Source of the DNA: Embleya sp040605455
Lineage (GTDB): Bacteria; Actinomycetota; Actinomycetes; Streptomycetales; Streptomycetaceae
Direction of reading: 5' to 3'
DNA length: 64,000 nt
Assembly: GCF_040605455.1 (NCBI RefSeq)
Contig: NZ_JBEXCV010000006.1
Location: 1 to 64,000 of the forward strand
The translations under genes and the position numbers were made by a program. A model generated the notes under the pieces. The model worked only from the letters and a program-made list of their open reading frames with translations, ran no database searches and was not told where the DNA came from. Of this stretch, positions 42,250 through 51,897 are shown piece after piece. How positions within the stretch are numbered: the stretch's first letter is position 1; every line of letters begins with the position of its first letter.

Positions 42250-43290
42250 GTGATGCTAGCACCTCCCTTCCCGGCTTCGGACAATGTCGGGAACGGAGGT
42301 GAGGCTCGGGCTCGGCGACCGCCCAGCTCTGCAAGTCGAGGTAGAACGTGCGGACCTTCAGCAGGACGCCGTCCATGTCGAGCCGCGGCCGGCCGCCGGG
42401 CAGGACGGAGATGGTCTCCTTCCACTGCTGGTAGGTCTCCTCGCTCAGCCGCAGATCGGCCTGATGGGGGTTGACCTTGTCGACGTTGCTCCAGAAGGTG
42501 CCGGGCAGGACGCACGACAGTTGGCGAAGCGAGGAGTGGTCCAGGTCGGCGGCCCGGCGCCGCAGGTATTCCACCAGCAGGTCGCGCACGTCGGTGTTGC
42601 GCGCAGATGTTGCCGGTCGACGAGCTCCTCGACGGTCTTCTGTCCGCCGACGAGCGCGGCCCGCAGCACGTGCGGAGCCGACGGCGGGAAGTGCCCCATC
42701 TAACGAGTAGTGCAGCAGCACCTCCGGCGTCAGGTCGGCCAGAGAGATCCCGAACACGGTCAGGGCCCACGCGACATCGAACAACGCGGTGCGCTGGGTC
42801 GAGGGAGAAGCGCCGGACGCTTCGACCGCGGCGTGGAACTTGTCCAGCAGGGGGTCCTTGGCCGCCAAAGTCGAGGGCGTAGTTCGGATACGTATGGCCG
42901 CGGAAGGCGTCCAGGCTCGGCCGGATCACCCGCAGGCAGAACAGTTGCCGCGTGCCCGCGATGAACAGCGTCCGCAGTTTCTTGTTCCCCCCGCCCAGGT
43001 CGCCGGGGTTGGTGCCGTACTCATCCAGTCCGGCCGCTTCCCATCGCTGCTGCCAGGTCTCGCCGCGGAACCGCTCCAAGTGGTCGAGGATCGTCGCCGT
43101 CCTGAGGTGGCGCACCCGGCGCCGGTCGCGGTCGTCATCGGCCCACGCGGTCGCGGCCGCGACCGCCACCCTGCTCACCGAGGCGCGCGGGAGATCACCG
43201 GCCGGCCGCGGTGGATTCGCGGGCGCGTCGGGCGGCGCGGGGTCGTTCAGATGGCGTTCGATGAACGCGTGGACGCGGGCCGACACGCAA
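42250..43290 (-). pseudogene. Tn554 TnpB-like tyrosine recombinase, N-terminal half, multiply frameshifted
   Basis: Pieces in three frames line up as one protein: TILDHLERFRGETWQQRWEA AGLDE ... LFIAGTRQLFCLRVIRPSLD, DPLLDKFHAAVEA ... TQRTALFDVAWALTVFG, MGHFPPSAPHVLRAALVGGQ and NTDVRDLLVEYLRRRAADLD ... MDGVLLKVRTFYLDLQSWAV. This matches the N-terminal part of large TnpB-like integrases of Tn554-type modules in actinomycetes. The catalytic Arg/His/Tyr domain is absent and at least three shifts are visible. Confidence 0.65.
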
Positions 43291-43512
43291 GGAGCACGTG
43301 GGCGATCCCGGGGGCGGATCCAGGGCCGGCGCGGCCGCCGCCGGGTGCCACGATGGAGTGGAGGGGAGGGGCGTTTTCGCCCGGCGATTGGGGAAGGCGA
43401 TCATGGGCCGCGAGTGTCACTTTCATTGCGAGCACGCCTCCGCGTCGCTCAACTCATGACGTCGAATCACACCCGACATCATCCCCAACTCAAGGCAGAT
43501 TGAAGACACTTC

Positions 43513-44433
43513 CTAGTGGGGCGTGCCGTTCGGGGGTGGTGCGTGGTGCGGGTGGGCTTGAGAGGGTGTGGCCGGTGTAGTCCGGAGGTGAGCCGCCCAG
43601 GCGCGGTGACGGGCCCGCCGGGTCCGTCGCTCCTCGGCCTCGGCGAGCACCCTGGCCATGGCCTCCTTCCCGGCGTCGAACGGTTCCGGAGAGAAGCAGC
43701 CGCCGCAGGCCCGGACGTGCGCTTCCCAGTCGTCCTGCCAGAACTGCACCGTCCAGTCCGGCCACAGCTTCGGTACCTCGTATGCCCGCGGGCAGAAGGC
43801 GAGGGACCACCAGCCCATGCGGCGGCGTTCCGGGTCCAGGTGGATGCCGGAGTTCACGTGCAGGTGACACACTGCGTGCTCGGGGGCGTCCGCCATGCGG
43901 TCGAACAGGGAGGTGCCCTCGCGCACGGGGTGGTCGAAGGCGCCGGAGGCGACGTGGCAGTGGTCGGCACCGACCGTGACCACCACATCGCCCGGGTCCG
44001 GCCAGGCCAGGTCCTCGTCCTCGGGTGCGAGGAACGGGGCCACAAAGAGGGCGGATTCGGGGCGGCGGACGTACTCCGGATCCAGCCCGACGTACCCGCG
44101 CAGTTCGGCCGCGCCGTCGTACAGCCATTCGACTCTCCAGCCCTGCCATGCCGCCCGGATCAGTTCGAAGGTGGCAGCACGGTGCCGGAACTCGGTGCTC
44201 GGACCCTCCCAGGCGAAGAACAGCAGCACCTTCCGGCCGAGGTCGAGCAGTACCCCGCCCTGGGCCATGGTGTCGTCCAACCACCAGTCGTCCCGGCGGA
44301 GTTCGGGAAGCATGGCGCGTACGGCCCCCGGCCCTTCCAGCAGGTCGAGGTCGATCCCCACCGCCCAGCCGGTCCGGTACAGCTCGTGCGTGCCGTTCTC
44401 GCGGACCACGACGACGTTGGCTCTGTCTCCCAT
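43513..44433 (-). CDS. Conserved actinomycete hypothetical protein
   Basis: A 306-aa acidic protein rich in Trp (MGDRANVVVVRENGTHELYR TGWAVGIDLDLLEG, RRDDWWLDDTMAQGGVLLDL, VGADHCHVASGAFDHPVR). The opening GDRANVVV...G...LY.. is a recurring motif in Streptomyces proteins of unknown role. No signal peptide, membrane segment or catalytic motif was recognised. The last ~50 residues are Arg/Pro/His-rich. ATG 44433 is the only good start in the frame. Single gene, apparently intact. Confidence 0.75.
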   Translation of the reverse strand: MGDRANVVVVRENGTHELYRTGWAVGIDLDLLEGPGAVRAMLPELRRDDWWLDDTMAQGGVLLDLGRKVLLFFAWEGPSTEFRHRAATFELIRAAWQGWRVEWLYDGAAELRGYVGLDPEYVRRPESALFVAPFLAPEDEDLAWPDPGDVVVTVGADHCHVASGAFDHPVREGTSLFDRMADAPEHAVCHLHVNSGIHLDPERRRMGWWSLAFCPRAYEVPKLWPDWTVQFWQDDWEAHVRACGGCFSPEPFDAGKEAMARVLAEAEERRTRRARHRAWAAHLRTTPATPSQAHPHHAPPPNGTPH

Positions 44434-44772
44434 GGGGACAGGATGGCCGACCGCCGGCTGCAGAGCACCCGGATTTCCGGAGGCTCAGGCATGTGACCGT
44501 CCACGGAGCGAATTGGTGCCGTCTCCAGGGTGGGGTCGATTCGAGTGCCGCGCGTCGGGCCGGGACGACACGCGGCACCCGGCCACGCCAGACGAGATCA
44601 CCGACGGCATCCGTGCGTCACGATCGAATTCACGAATCCTTGCGGGCCGGTCCGAGGGCCTGCCCGACGGACGATCCGATCGCCGTATCTCGTGGCCCGG
44701 TTCGCCGCGTTCCGAGCAGTGGTCGCATTGCCCACAGGGCTCGGTCCGCACCGTCGTCTCGCGGATCGTGCC

Positions 44773-45075
44773 CGGGCCGGCACCGTCGGGGCCCTGCTCG
44801 TCGGCGAACACGCGGGAGGCGAGCTGCGCTACCTCGACAAGGTCGGCACCGGCTTCGACGACCGCGCCCACTTGGGCGAACTCATGCGCGTGGCGGCCAC
44901 CGACGCGTACCCCTTCCACCCTGTCCCCATCCCCGCCGTCCCGGGCGCGCCGTGGGCGCTCCCGCGGCTGGTCGGCGAGGTCAAGTACGCCACCCGCACC
45001 CGCACCGAACGCCTGCGCCACCCCTCCTGGCACCGCCTGCGTCCCGATCTCGCCCCCGACGACACCACCTTGTAG
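44773..45075 (+). pseudogene. ATP-dependent DNA ligase, OB-fold tail
   Basis: VGALLVGEHAGGELRYLDKV GTGFDDRAHLGELM ... PRLVGEVKYATRTRTERLRH PSWHRLRPD is the C-terminal OB domain of ATP-dependent (LigD/LigB-type) ligases: GALLVG, KVGTGF, LV.EV.Y...T..G.LRHPS(W/F).G(L)R.D. The nucleotidyltransferase domain is missing; only about 100 codons remain before TAG 45073. Confidence 0.8.
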
Positions 45076-45737
45076 GCCCCGGCCTCGAGCGGGCTGATCC
45101 CCGTTGTCGTCGTGCTACAAGGCCCGCAGGACGCGCTCCGGCTCGACTGGAGCCATTCGCGCCCTCGCGACCGGTCACGCGCACCACGATCTCGAGATCC
45201 ATCTCCGGGACGGCAGGGTGCCGGCCGGGGCCCTGGAGGATGCGCCGCAGGGCGCGACCGAACTCCCCACCGATCCGCCTCCGCCGCGGCTCGCGTGGAA
45301 AATGACCCACGACACCTCTGACGTCCGGTTCCCTCAGGCAGCGCGGTTCTGGTGGGGGCTTGTACGCCGGCTGCCCGAGCTCGCCTCGCGGCAGCCGGCC
45401 GGGAATTGGTGGTGGACCGCGGCGCGACGCACGGGCCGGCCGGTGGGCCGCACCCGCGACCGCGTGTCGCGGCCGTGAGGACCCTCGCCGGCCCTGCCGC
45501 CGGAGGCGACGATGCGGTGACGCCTGGGGGCGGTGGGCTGGGTGTGGGTGATGGTACGAGCCGGGGTGGCGCGGGTGTGGTGGATGATCCGGGCGGCGGT
45601 CTGATGGTGCGTCAACTCTTGCTGCCGCGCGGGTCTCCACGACGCCGGCCCGGGCGGCGCCGGCTACGGGCGGCAGCCGGGGACTTCGAGCGCTCCCGGA
45701 GAAGCATTTTTCCAGGTCCGCAGTGTGTGCCCCGATG
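45076..45737. other. Gene-poor spacer
   Basis: No supported gene. Open frames on both strands are Arg/Pro/His-rich and lack family motifs or ribosome sites. Confidence 0.4.
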
Positions 45738-47018
45738 TCACATGCGCACGTACTCCTCGGTGTCCTCGGCGAAGTCCTTCAATGCCTGGTCGGTGAGTGT
45801 GGGACGGGTCTGGGCGATGGCATGCAAGTAGTCCTCCGTGCCGATCGGCATGCCTTCCCCCTGGGCGACTTCGCGCTCGAAGGCGGTTTGGGAACCCTTG
45901 CGAGCGGCGAACTCGATATCGGCCGGCGTGAACATTGCGCTTGCCTCCACCAAACGGTGCAGGTCGACATGAATGGCGGCGGCCCCGAGGTAGCGCCGCC
46001 AGATCGCCGAACGGGCTTCCGGATCCGGTGGGCCGACGGGGATGACATAGTCGAAACGGCCGGGCCGAAGGAACGCCGGATCGAGGGAGCGGACGGAGTT
46101 CGTGGCGCAGATGAGGAGGCGGTCGTCGTGGTCGCGGAAGCCGGGGATCAGCTTGAGCAGTTCGTTGGTGACTCCGTGACTGGGGTCGGCAGCCGTACCG
46201 GATCGGACGGAGGCGATCTCCTCGACCTCGTCGATGAAGAGAACCACCGTCTCCAGCTCGCCCAGCTCGGTGAATGCCTCCCGCAGCGAGGTCGCCAGTC
46301 CCCCCTCCTGGGACGATGCAAGCCGGGAGGGGAAGAGTTCCACGAAGGGCCACTGCAGCCGTGAGGCGACCGCTTGGGCGAAGCTGGTCTTGCCGGTGCC
46401 CGGCGGCCCGAAGAGGATGACCGCTTTCGGCGGCCTCACTCCGTACTGCTGGGCCAGCACGGGCTGGGCCAGAGGCAGCACGATCCGCCGCTCGATGGCT
46501 CCTTTCTCCCGTTCCATTCCCGCCAGGCTGTCCCACAGACCCCCGGGAAGCATCCTTCCCCCGAGTTCCGCGAGGAGTCCTGCGTCGCTCGCGCCGAGGT
46601 GCTCGACCTTCTCGTAGAAGACGAGCCCGGTCCGGGAGCGGTAGCCGGAGTTGTCCAAGGCTGCGGTTCCCGTCGCCCCCGGTGTGAGGAGCGCGCCGAT
46701 CCGGCGGACTCCCTGTGACCGCAGGCGCCGCTCAAGCTCGGCGATCAAGGAGCTCCCGATGCCGCGGTTGCGCCACGTCGCGGCCAGGGCCACCACCGTG
46801 ATCCAGCCCCGCTCGCCGTAGGCCTGCGCCACGGCGACGCCGACCAGTTCGTCGCCGACCACCGCCACCACGGCCGGCCCCCCGGCTCGGGCTGCGGTCA
46901 CGACCTCCGACATGGGGAAAACGGCAGGTGCCTCGTCCGCCTGCTGGTTGTGGTCCCAAATTTGTATGGCGCGGTCCAGATCATCGTCGCGGAAGTCCCG
47001 CAATCGCCACGTCGGCAT
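45738..47018 (-). CDS. GNAT acetyltransferase fused to an AAA+ ATPase
   Basis: A 426-aa two-domain protein. Residues 1-155 form a GNAT domain (MPTWRLRDFRDDDLDRAIQI ... VALAATWRNRGIGSSLIAEL ERRL, the acetyl-CoA loop RNRGIG). After a linker (WDSLAGMEREKGAIERRIVL) an AAA+ ATPase follows: Walker A GPPGTGKTS, Walker B VLFIDEVEEIA, sensor 1 LLICATNS, Arg finger region LDPAFLRPGRFD, and a helical lid. The AAA part resembles FtsH/Cdc48-type modules. It may couple acetylation to remodelling of a client; that is inference. The start ATG near 47018 was chosen because the GNAT begins there; the frame is open to 47174. Confidence 0.85.
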   Translation of the reverse strand: MPTWRLRDFRDDDLDRAIQIWDHNQQADEAPAVFPMSEVVTAARAGGPAVVAVVGDELVGVAVAQAYGERGWITVVALAATWRNRGIGSSLIAELERRLRSQGVRRIGALLTPGATGTAALDNSGYRSRTGLVFYEKVEHLGASDAGLLAELGGRMLPGGLWDSLAGMEREKGAIERRIVLPLAQPVLAQQYGVRPPKAVILFGPPGTGKTSFAQAVASRLQWPFVELFPSRLASSQEGGLATSLREAFTELGELETVVLFIDEVEEIASVRSGTAADPSHGVTNELLKLIPGFRDHDDRLLICATNSVRSLDPAFLRPGRFDYVIPVGPPDPEARSAIWRRYLGAAAIHVDLHRLVEASAMFTPADIEFAARKGSQTAFEREVAQGEGMPIGTEDYLHAIAQTRPTLTDQALKDFAEDTEEYVRM

Positions 47019-47203
47019 CGCCACCACCTTCGCGAAAGGGCCACCCGCCGCTCCGCAGGCAGAGGGCGTGGTGCTCCCGGCAATGGATCCTTGCTTCATT
47101 CTCCGCGTGCGTGCCACCCATGCGCGCGTCGAGCGATCCGGTATGGAAGCTGCCGACGACGCCGGGCCGTGCACTTACGATCCTCAGCGCCGCCGCCATC
47201 GGC

Positions 47204-47789
47204 CACGACACCTGCTTCGGTCCAGCACCCCGTCGAACTCCAGGTCCTCGGGGCGGCCCTGGTGATCACCGAGGTGGCCGACGCATTTTGGGGGCGTCTG
47301 TCGCTGCGCCCGCCCCGCGAGGTACTGAACACCGCGACCCGCGTGGTCGAACTTCCCCTGGCCGGCGGAGAGGTGGCGATGCCCGTACCGATCCCCGACA
47401 CCGAGGTCGACCGGGGCGGTGTCGCACTCAACCGGATGCTGGGGCACGTGGGCAACGCGCCGGCCCGCCGCCAGGCTCACTCGCGCCGATCCCGGACGTT
47501 CGCGCGCCTGTGGGTCGCGTGGCTCGTCATCAACGCGGACGGCAAGATCACTGACGCCGAGGGCCTGCTGTTCCAGCAGCTGACGCGGCTTGCCCGGGAA
47601 CGGCATCAGGTCGATGACGAGCAACTCGCCAACCGGATCGTGCGCCCGAAGCGCGATCGACGCGGATCCCGGCCCTGCCCCGAACACCTGATCGGCGCCG
47701 CGACCCTCAACGTGCCGTTGCCCCGGCGCACGTATCTCGCGCCTCGTCGGGGTAGAAGTGTCGTCCGACCGTCACGCCCGCGACGCTAG
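47204..47789 (+). CDS. Unknown protein, possibly TerB-like, degraded
   Basis: A plus frame reads VELQVLGAALVITEVADAFW ... VVELPLAGGEVAMPVPIPDT and WVAWLVINADGKITDAEGLL FQQLTRLARERHQVDDEQLA. The second segment has a TerB-like look (ADG.I...E...). No convincing start codon exists and the last ~45 residues are Arg-rich, so the gene may be damaged at both ends. Confidence 0.35.
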
Positions 47790-47992
47790 CGGGCCCTTCG
47801 AAGGATCAGCACCACCGGCCGGGCGCGACCGTCGGGGCCCAGTGTTGCCGACAGGTGGCGGCGCCCCGCCGTGACACACGCGTCCCCGGGACGCTCGCGC
47901 CGGTCCACGGCCGTAATATTTTGTCCAGGAAAGTTCGACCGTGTGTGGGTGTCGGAAATGGGGGGAGGACGTGTCGCTGGGATCGGGTCGGC

Positions 47993-48436
47993 CTACAGGG
48001 GAGCGGTGTCGTTTCGATCGGTCGAGGCGAGCGACCCGTGGACGGTCTCCATGGCGAGGGAGGCCCGGGGATACCCGATATAGCCGGCCAGGAGCGTCAT
48101 GAGGGCGGTGAGGGCGTCTTCGTCGAGCCCGTGCCGGCGGGCCAGTCGTAGGTGGGTGCCCAGGCGGTCTCCGGCAACGCCCTGGGCGGCCAGTGCGGTG
48201 ATGATGGCGATGCTGCGGTCCCGGCCGTCGAGAGCGGGGTGCGACCACGCGGCTCCGCCGGCGGCCTGCAGCGCCTCCTCGGCGAAGGGCAGCCCGACGC
48301 GCGCGGAGAAAGCCGCGGGCACCTCCTGCTCGGGCACGTCGAAGATCCGGGCGTAGGCCGAGACACCGCGCTCTCGCCGACGGTCGGATTCCGGTGTCCC
48401 GGGACTGGCTGCACCCGGTTCGGTCCGTGTGCTCAT
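47993..48436 (-). CDS. Carboxymuconolactone decarboxylase-family protein
   Basis: A 147-aa helical protein: VGLPFAEEALQAAGGAAWSH PALDGRDRSIAIITALAAQG, RLGTHLRLARRHGLDEDALT ALMTLLAGYIGYPRA. The core R(D)RS...I.AL...G....L..H...A...G matches CMD proteins, although the redox CxxC of AhpD-like members is absent. ATG 48436 with AAGGGA upstream is chosen. It is the next gene after the MBL hydrolase on the same strand (142-bp gap), a pairing common in TetR-controlled detoxification operons. Confidence 0.85.
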   Translation of the reverse strand: MSTRTEPGAASPGTPESDRRRERGVSAYARIFDVPEQEVPAAFSARVGLPFAEEALQAAGGAAWSHPALDGRDRSIAIITALAAQGVAGDRLGTHLRLARRHGLDEDALTALMTLLAGYIGYPRASLAMETVHGSLASTDRNDTAPL

Positions 48437-48577
48437 GATGCGTTTTCCCTTCTGTTCACACTGCGGGCTCGGCGTGGGCGCGAGCCGCGCCCCGGCCCTC
48501 GCCGGCCGGGACGCGGTCGGGCGGAACGCCGACATGGGCCGGGGATCGGAGGTCGGTGCGGAGGTGCCGTGTGTGGT

Positions 48578-49528
48578 TCAGCCTGTTGTCGCGGCCTCGT
48601 AGAAAGTCCGGGCGGCGAAGCCGATCCACTCGGGCCGCTCCCAGGTGTTCCAGCGGATGCGGGCGTCCTTGTCGATCGCCTCCGCCGCCTCGTCGGCCGA
48701 GGCGCCGGCCGCTCGCAGGCGACCTGCCTCGTCCTGGATGTAGGTGAAGTAGTCGCGGACATCGCGGATCACCGACACATCGGTCACCTCGCCGTGGCCG
48801 GGCACGACGATCTCGGGATCGAGGGCGGCGAGCCGGTCGAGCACGGTGATCCAACGCCCGCCGTCGACGTCGGCGTCGTACGGCGGGAAGTACGGCGTGA
48901 TCGGGAAGATGCGGGTCTCGAACAGGTCCCCGCCGAACAGCACGCGGTCGTCGATGAGCACGGTCTGGTCGGAGGCGGTGTGCGCCGGGCCGACGGTGCG
49001 CAGCACCGCCGTGCGGCCACCGAGGTCGATCTCGGCCCGGCCGTCGTAGGTGACGTCGGGGTCGACGAGGTCGACGCCCTCGAGTTCGGCCGCGATGTGC
49101 GGACCCAGCCCCTTGAACATGTCGAGGTAGGCGGAGCCCTTGCGGTGCAACTCGTCGCGCTGTCCCCGGTTGTAGACGATCGTCGCGGCGCCCTTGAATG
49201 CCTGCGCACCGAAGCCGTGCTCGGGGTGGAAGTGCGTAAGGGTCAGATACAGGCGCCGCCGACCGGCCAGGCGCCGGGCCTGCTCCAGAACGTATGCGCC
49301 GTTGCGGGGGCCGATACCGGTATCGACGACCAGCACGGCCTTCTCGCCCACGACGATGCCGACGTTCGGGACGAGTTCCACGCGCCGGTCGGGAATCACG
49401 AAGACGCCGTCGGAGACCTCGACCGGCTCGCCGGTCACGATCGGCGCCGGCGCGTCGCTCACGTCGGGCGCACCCTGCGCGGTCGGCTCGGTGCTCGCCG
49501 CACTCGACGACTGTTCGATGGCGCACAT
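48578..49528 (-). CDS. MBL-fold metallo-hydrolase
   Basis: A 316-aa metallo-beta-lactamase-fold protein: LTHFHPEHGFGAQAF (HxHxxH variant, HFHPEH), GPAHTASD (third His), FGGDLFE (bridging Asp) and VPGHGEV (last His). Family members hydrolyse esters, lactones or thioesters with one or two metal ions. The first ~30 residues are a flexible Ser/Ala/Pro tail. ATG 49528 is 13 bp from a 19-bp operator-like dyad, with a second dyad beyond, so it is probably repressed by a TetR-type protein. Confidence 0.88.
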   Translation of the reverse strand: MCAIEQSSSAASTEPTAQGAPDVSDAPAPIVTGEPVEVSDGVFVIPDRRVELVPNVGIVVGEKAVLVVDTGIGPRNGAYVLEQARRLAGRRRLYLTLTHFHPEHGFGAQAFKGAATIVYNRGQRDELHRKGSAYLDMFKGLGPHIAAELEGVDLVDPDVTYDGRAEIDLGGRTAVLRTVGPAHTASDQTVLIDDRVLFGGDLFETRIFPITPYFPPYDADVDGGRWITVLDRLAALDPEIVVPGHGEVTDVSVIRDVRDYFTYIQDEAGRLRAAGASADEAAEAIDKDARIRWNTWERPEWIGFAARTFYEAATTG

Positions 49529-49540
49529 GACCCCGCTCCA

Positions 49541-49559
49541 ATCTAATCAGCGTTCAGAT
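49541..49559. promoter_or_regulatory. Operator 1 of the MBL gene
   Basis: ATCTAATCAGCGTTCAGAT is an imperfect 19-bp dyad. Its reverse complement, ATCTGAACGCTGATTAGAT, shares ATCTGA and the centre with operator 2. It overlaps the promoter position of the MBL gene. Confidence 0.65.
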
Positions 49560-49579
49560 GTCCGTCGAGCGTAACATCA

Positions 49580-49598
49580 ATCTGAGCAACGTTAAGAT
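49580..49598. promoter_or_regulatory. Operator 2, same motif
   Basis: ATCTGAGCAACGTTAAGAT, a second 19-bp imperfect dyad 39 bp from the first, of a kind bound by TetR-family repressors in Streptomyces. Confidence 0.6.
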
Positions 49599-50245
49599 CC
49601 AGGTCGTCATCGGCACCGACCGCAACGAACTACGCGATGGCCTGCGCGCGTTGGCCGAGGGGCAACAACACCCCACCACCATCACCGGAGAAACCACAGA
49701 CGGAAAACTGGCGTTCCTGTTCACCGGGCAGGGCGCGCAACGGCTGGGGATGGGGATGGGGAGGGAACTGTACGACGCGGTCCTCGTGTTCGCCGAAGCA
49801 CTGGACGCGGTCCTGGAACGCTTCGACACGCCCGTCCGCGAGGTGATGTGGGGAGAGGACGCCGACGCCCGCAACCTGACCGGAAACGCCCAACTCGCCC
49901 TCTTCGTCTTCGAGACCGCCCTGTATCGACTCCTCGAAAGCCTCGACGTACGACCCGACTACCTCGCCGGACACTCCCTCGGCGAGATCACCGCCGCCCA
50001 CGCATCGGGCATCCTCACCCTCGACGACGCCTGCACCCTCGTCACAGCACGCGCCCGACTCATGCAAAGCCTCCCACCCGGCGGCACCATGACCACCCTC
50101 CGCGCCACCGAACACGAAGTACTACCCCACCTGAGCGAAGACCACGGCACAGTCGCCATCGCCGCCGTCAACACCGCAGACAGCCTCGTCATCTCCGGCA
50201 CCACCGCGGCCGTCGACGCAATCACCGCCCGGTTCCTCGACTGCG
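49590..50245 (+). pseudogene. Type I PKS acyltransferase (AT) domain fragment
   Basis: Starts in the KS-AT linker (IGTDRNELRDGLRALAEG) and runs through the AT motifs LAFLFTGQGAQRLGMGMG and YLAGHSLGEITAAHASGI (active Ser in GHSLG), then TLVTARARLMQSLPPGGTMT. It breaks off at AVDAITARF, before the specificity motif (YASH/HAFH), so extender choice cannot be read. No PKS start or neighbouring module exists here. It sits where a TetR gene would be expected. Confidence 0.85.
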
Positions 50246-50270
50246 CGCTGCCGCACCTCGGCGACGGCGC

Positions 50271-50396
50271 CTCAAGGCGCTCGGCTCCGGCGCGTTCGGG
50301 CCTACGGAGGGCTCCGGCCCGGAGTTCGGGCTGCGCTGCGTACTGGACGGCATCGGCGCCCGGGTCGCCGAACGCACGGGCGGGCGTACGGCCTGA
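50271..50396 (+). pseudogene. TetR-family regulator, C-terminal scrap
   Basis: LKALGSGAFGPTEGSGPEFG LRCVLDGIGARVAER and a stop matches the end of TetR regulators with the F..GLR..LDG(I/L)...V pattern. Its 5' part is missing; the PKS AT fragment lies directly before it. Confidence 0.55.
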
Positions 50397-50471
50397 CCGG
50401 GACGTCCGCGCCGGCAACGGGGCACGACGGCCGCGCGACGCGGCCGTCTCCCGCCTTGTCCCGGCGCCCGC

Positions 50472-51778
50472 TCAATCCTCGGCGGCCGGCTTGGCCGGCA
50501 GCCCCCGGTCCACGTTCCGGTTGACGTTGAGTGGGAACTCCGCCAGGTGCCGTATGCGTCGCGGCACCATGCCTTCGGGCAACCTCTTGCGCAGCAGCCG
50601 CGCCGGCACCACCGGCGCGGTCTGCTCGCCGGTGTGCAAGACGGCCAGTTCGGTCGTGCCCTCGATACGCACCGGCACGGTGACCGCGTCCGTCACCCCG
50701 GGCAGCTCGCGCATCGCCTCGTCCACCTCGGCGAGTTCCACCCGCAGCCCGTGCACCTGGACCTGGACCTGGGAGTCCGAGCGGCCCAGATAGGCCAACT
50801 CCCCGTCGGGCAGCCGCCGGACCCGGTCGCCGGCGCGGTACCAGGTGCGGCCGTCCATCGCGACGAACCGCCCACGATCCTGCTCCGCGTCCAGGTAGCC
50901 CGGCGACATCTGCGCCCCCGGTGACGCATAACTCCCCCTCGTCTCACGCCGGTCGGCCGTCCGGGCCGAGCAGTACGCTGTCGTGGCCGTCGTGCACCCG
51001 GCCGATCGGCACCAGCCCGTTGACGGCCGACTCCCGGGTATGCGGCGAGTACCGGTGGCCGCTGACCGTGATGGTCAACTCGGTCGGCCCGTACAGGTTC
51101 TCCACCACACCGCCGGTGGCCCGCTGCCATTGCTCGGCGTCCGTGCACAGCAGCGCCTCGCCCGCGAAATAGCTCATTCGCAGGCCCGGCAGCGCGCCCG
51201 GCCGCAGCCCGCCCATCCGGCGGACCAGGGCGATCGCGCTCGGTGTGGAGAACCAGACCGTCAGGCCGGGCCGGGCCGCGAAGTCCGGCAGGGCGCCGAA
51301 GGCCGGGCCGGACACCACCTGGACGGCGGAGCCGGCCGCCCATGCGCCGAACATGTCGTCCGGTCTCGCGAGGCGTGGTGGACGGCTCGGTCGGCGTATC
51401 CACCGACCCTTTCGTCTCCGTCGGGTCGAGCGCCGGGACGTCGAGTCCGGTCGCCGCCGGCGCGGCCCGGCCCGGTCCGTCCACCACGACCGCCTCCACC
51501 CGGGCGCCCTCCGGCATCCAGCGGGTGCGCGGCGGCGGGAAGGGCGGGTCCATCGGCACCACGCAGGCCCCGCTGTACAGGCCGGCCAAAATGCCCGCGT
51601 ACGCCGTCGTGCCCTTCTCCGCCAGTACGCCGATCACGCCCGGCGGCGCCTTCGTCCGGGCGGTGAGCAGCCCGGCCCAGCGGAGCGCGGTCTCGTGCAG
51701 TTCCTCGTAGCTGTGGGCGTGCCCGCCGAAGCGGACCGCCGGGCGCCGCGGCGACGATTCCCGGAAGGAACTCGGCAA
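50472..51778 (-). pseudogene. Adenylate-forming (NRPS A-domain-like) enzyme, broken
   Basis: Pieces in three frames form one AMP-binding enzyme: RPAVRFGGHAHSYEELHETA LRWAGLL and LAGLYSGACVVPMDPPFPPP (51778-51400), then MFGAWAAGSAVQVV ... NLYGPTELTITVSGHRYSP (motif A5, 51354-50944) and TWYRAGDRVRRLPDGELAYL GRSDSQVQVQVHGLRVEL (A7-A8, 50909-50472). The A3 signature (TSGSTG.PKG) expected between the first two pieces is missing, so there is an internal deletion besides the shifts. No carrier domain follows. Confidence 0.82.
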
Positions 51779-51897
51779 CGCCGCAGCCTACTCGACTGGG
51801 CGGTACATCACCGCGTCTCGGGCGCCCTTCGAGGCCGCGCCCGTTGCCTTGGTGAAGTTCGAATCACTATCGAATACCGCGATCCGAGGCGAAGTGT

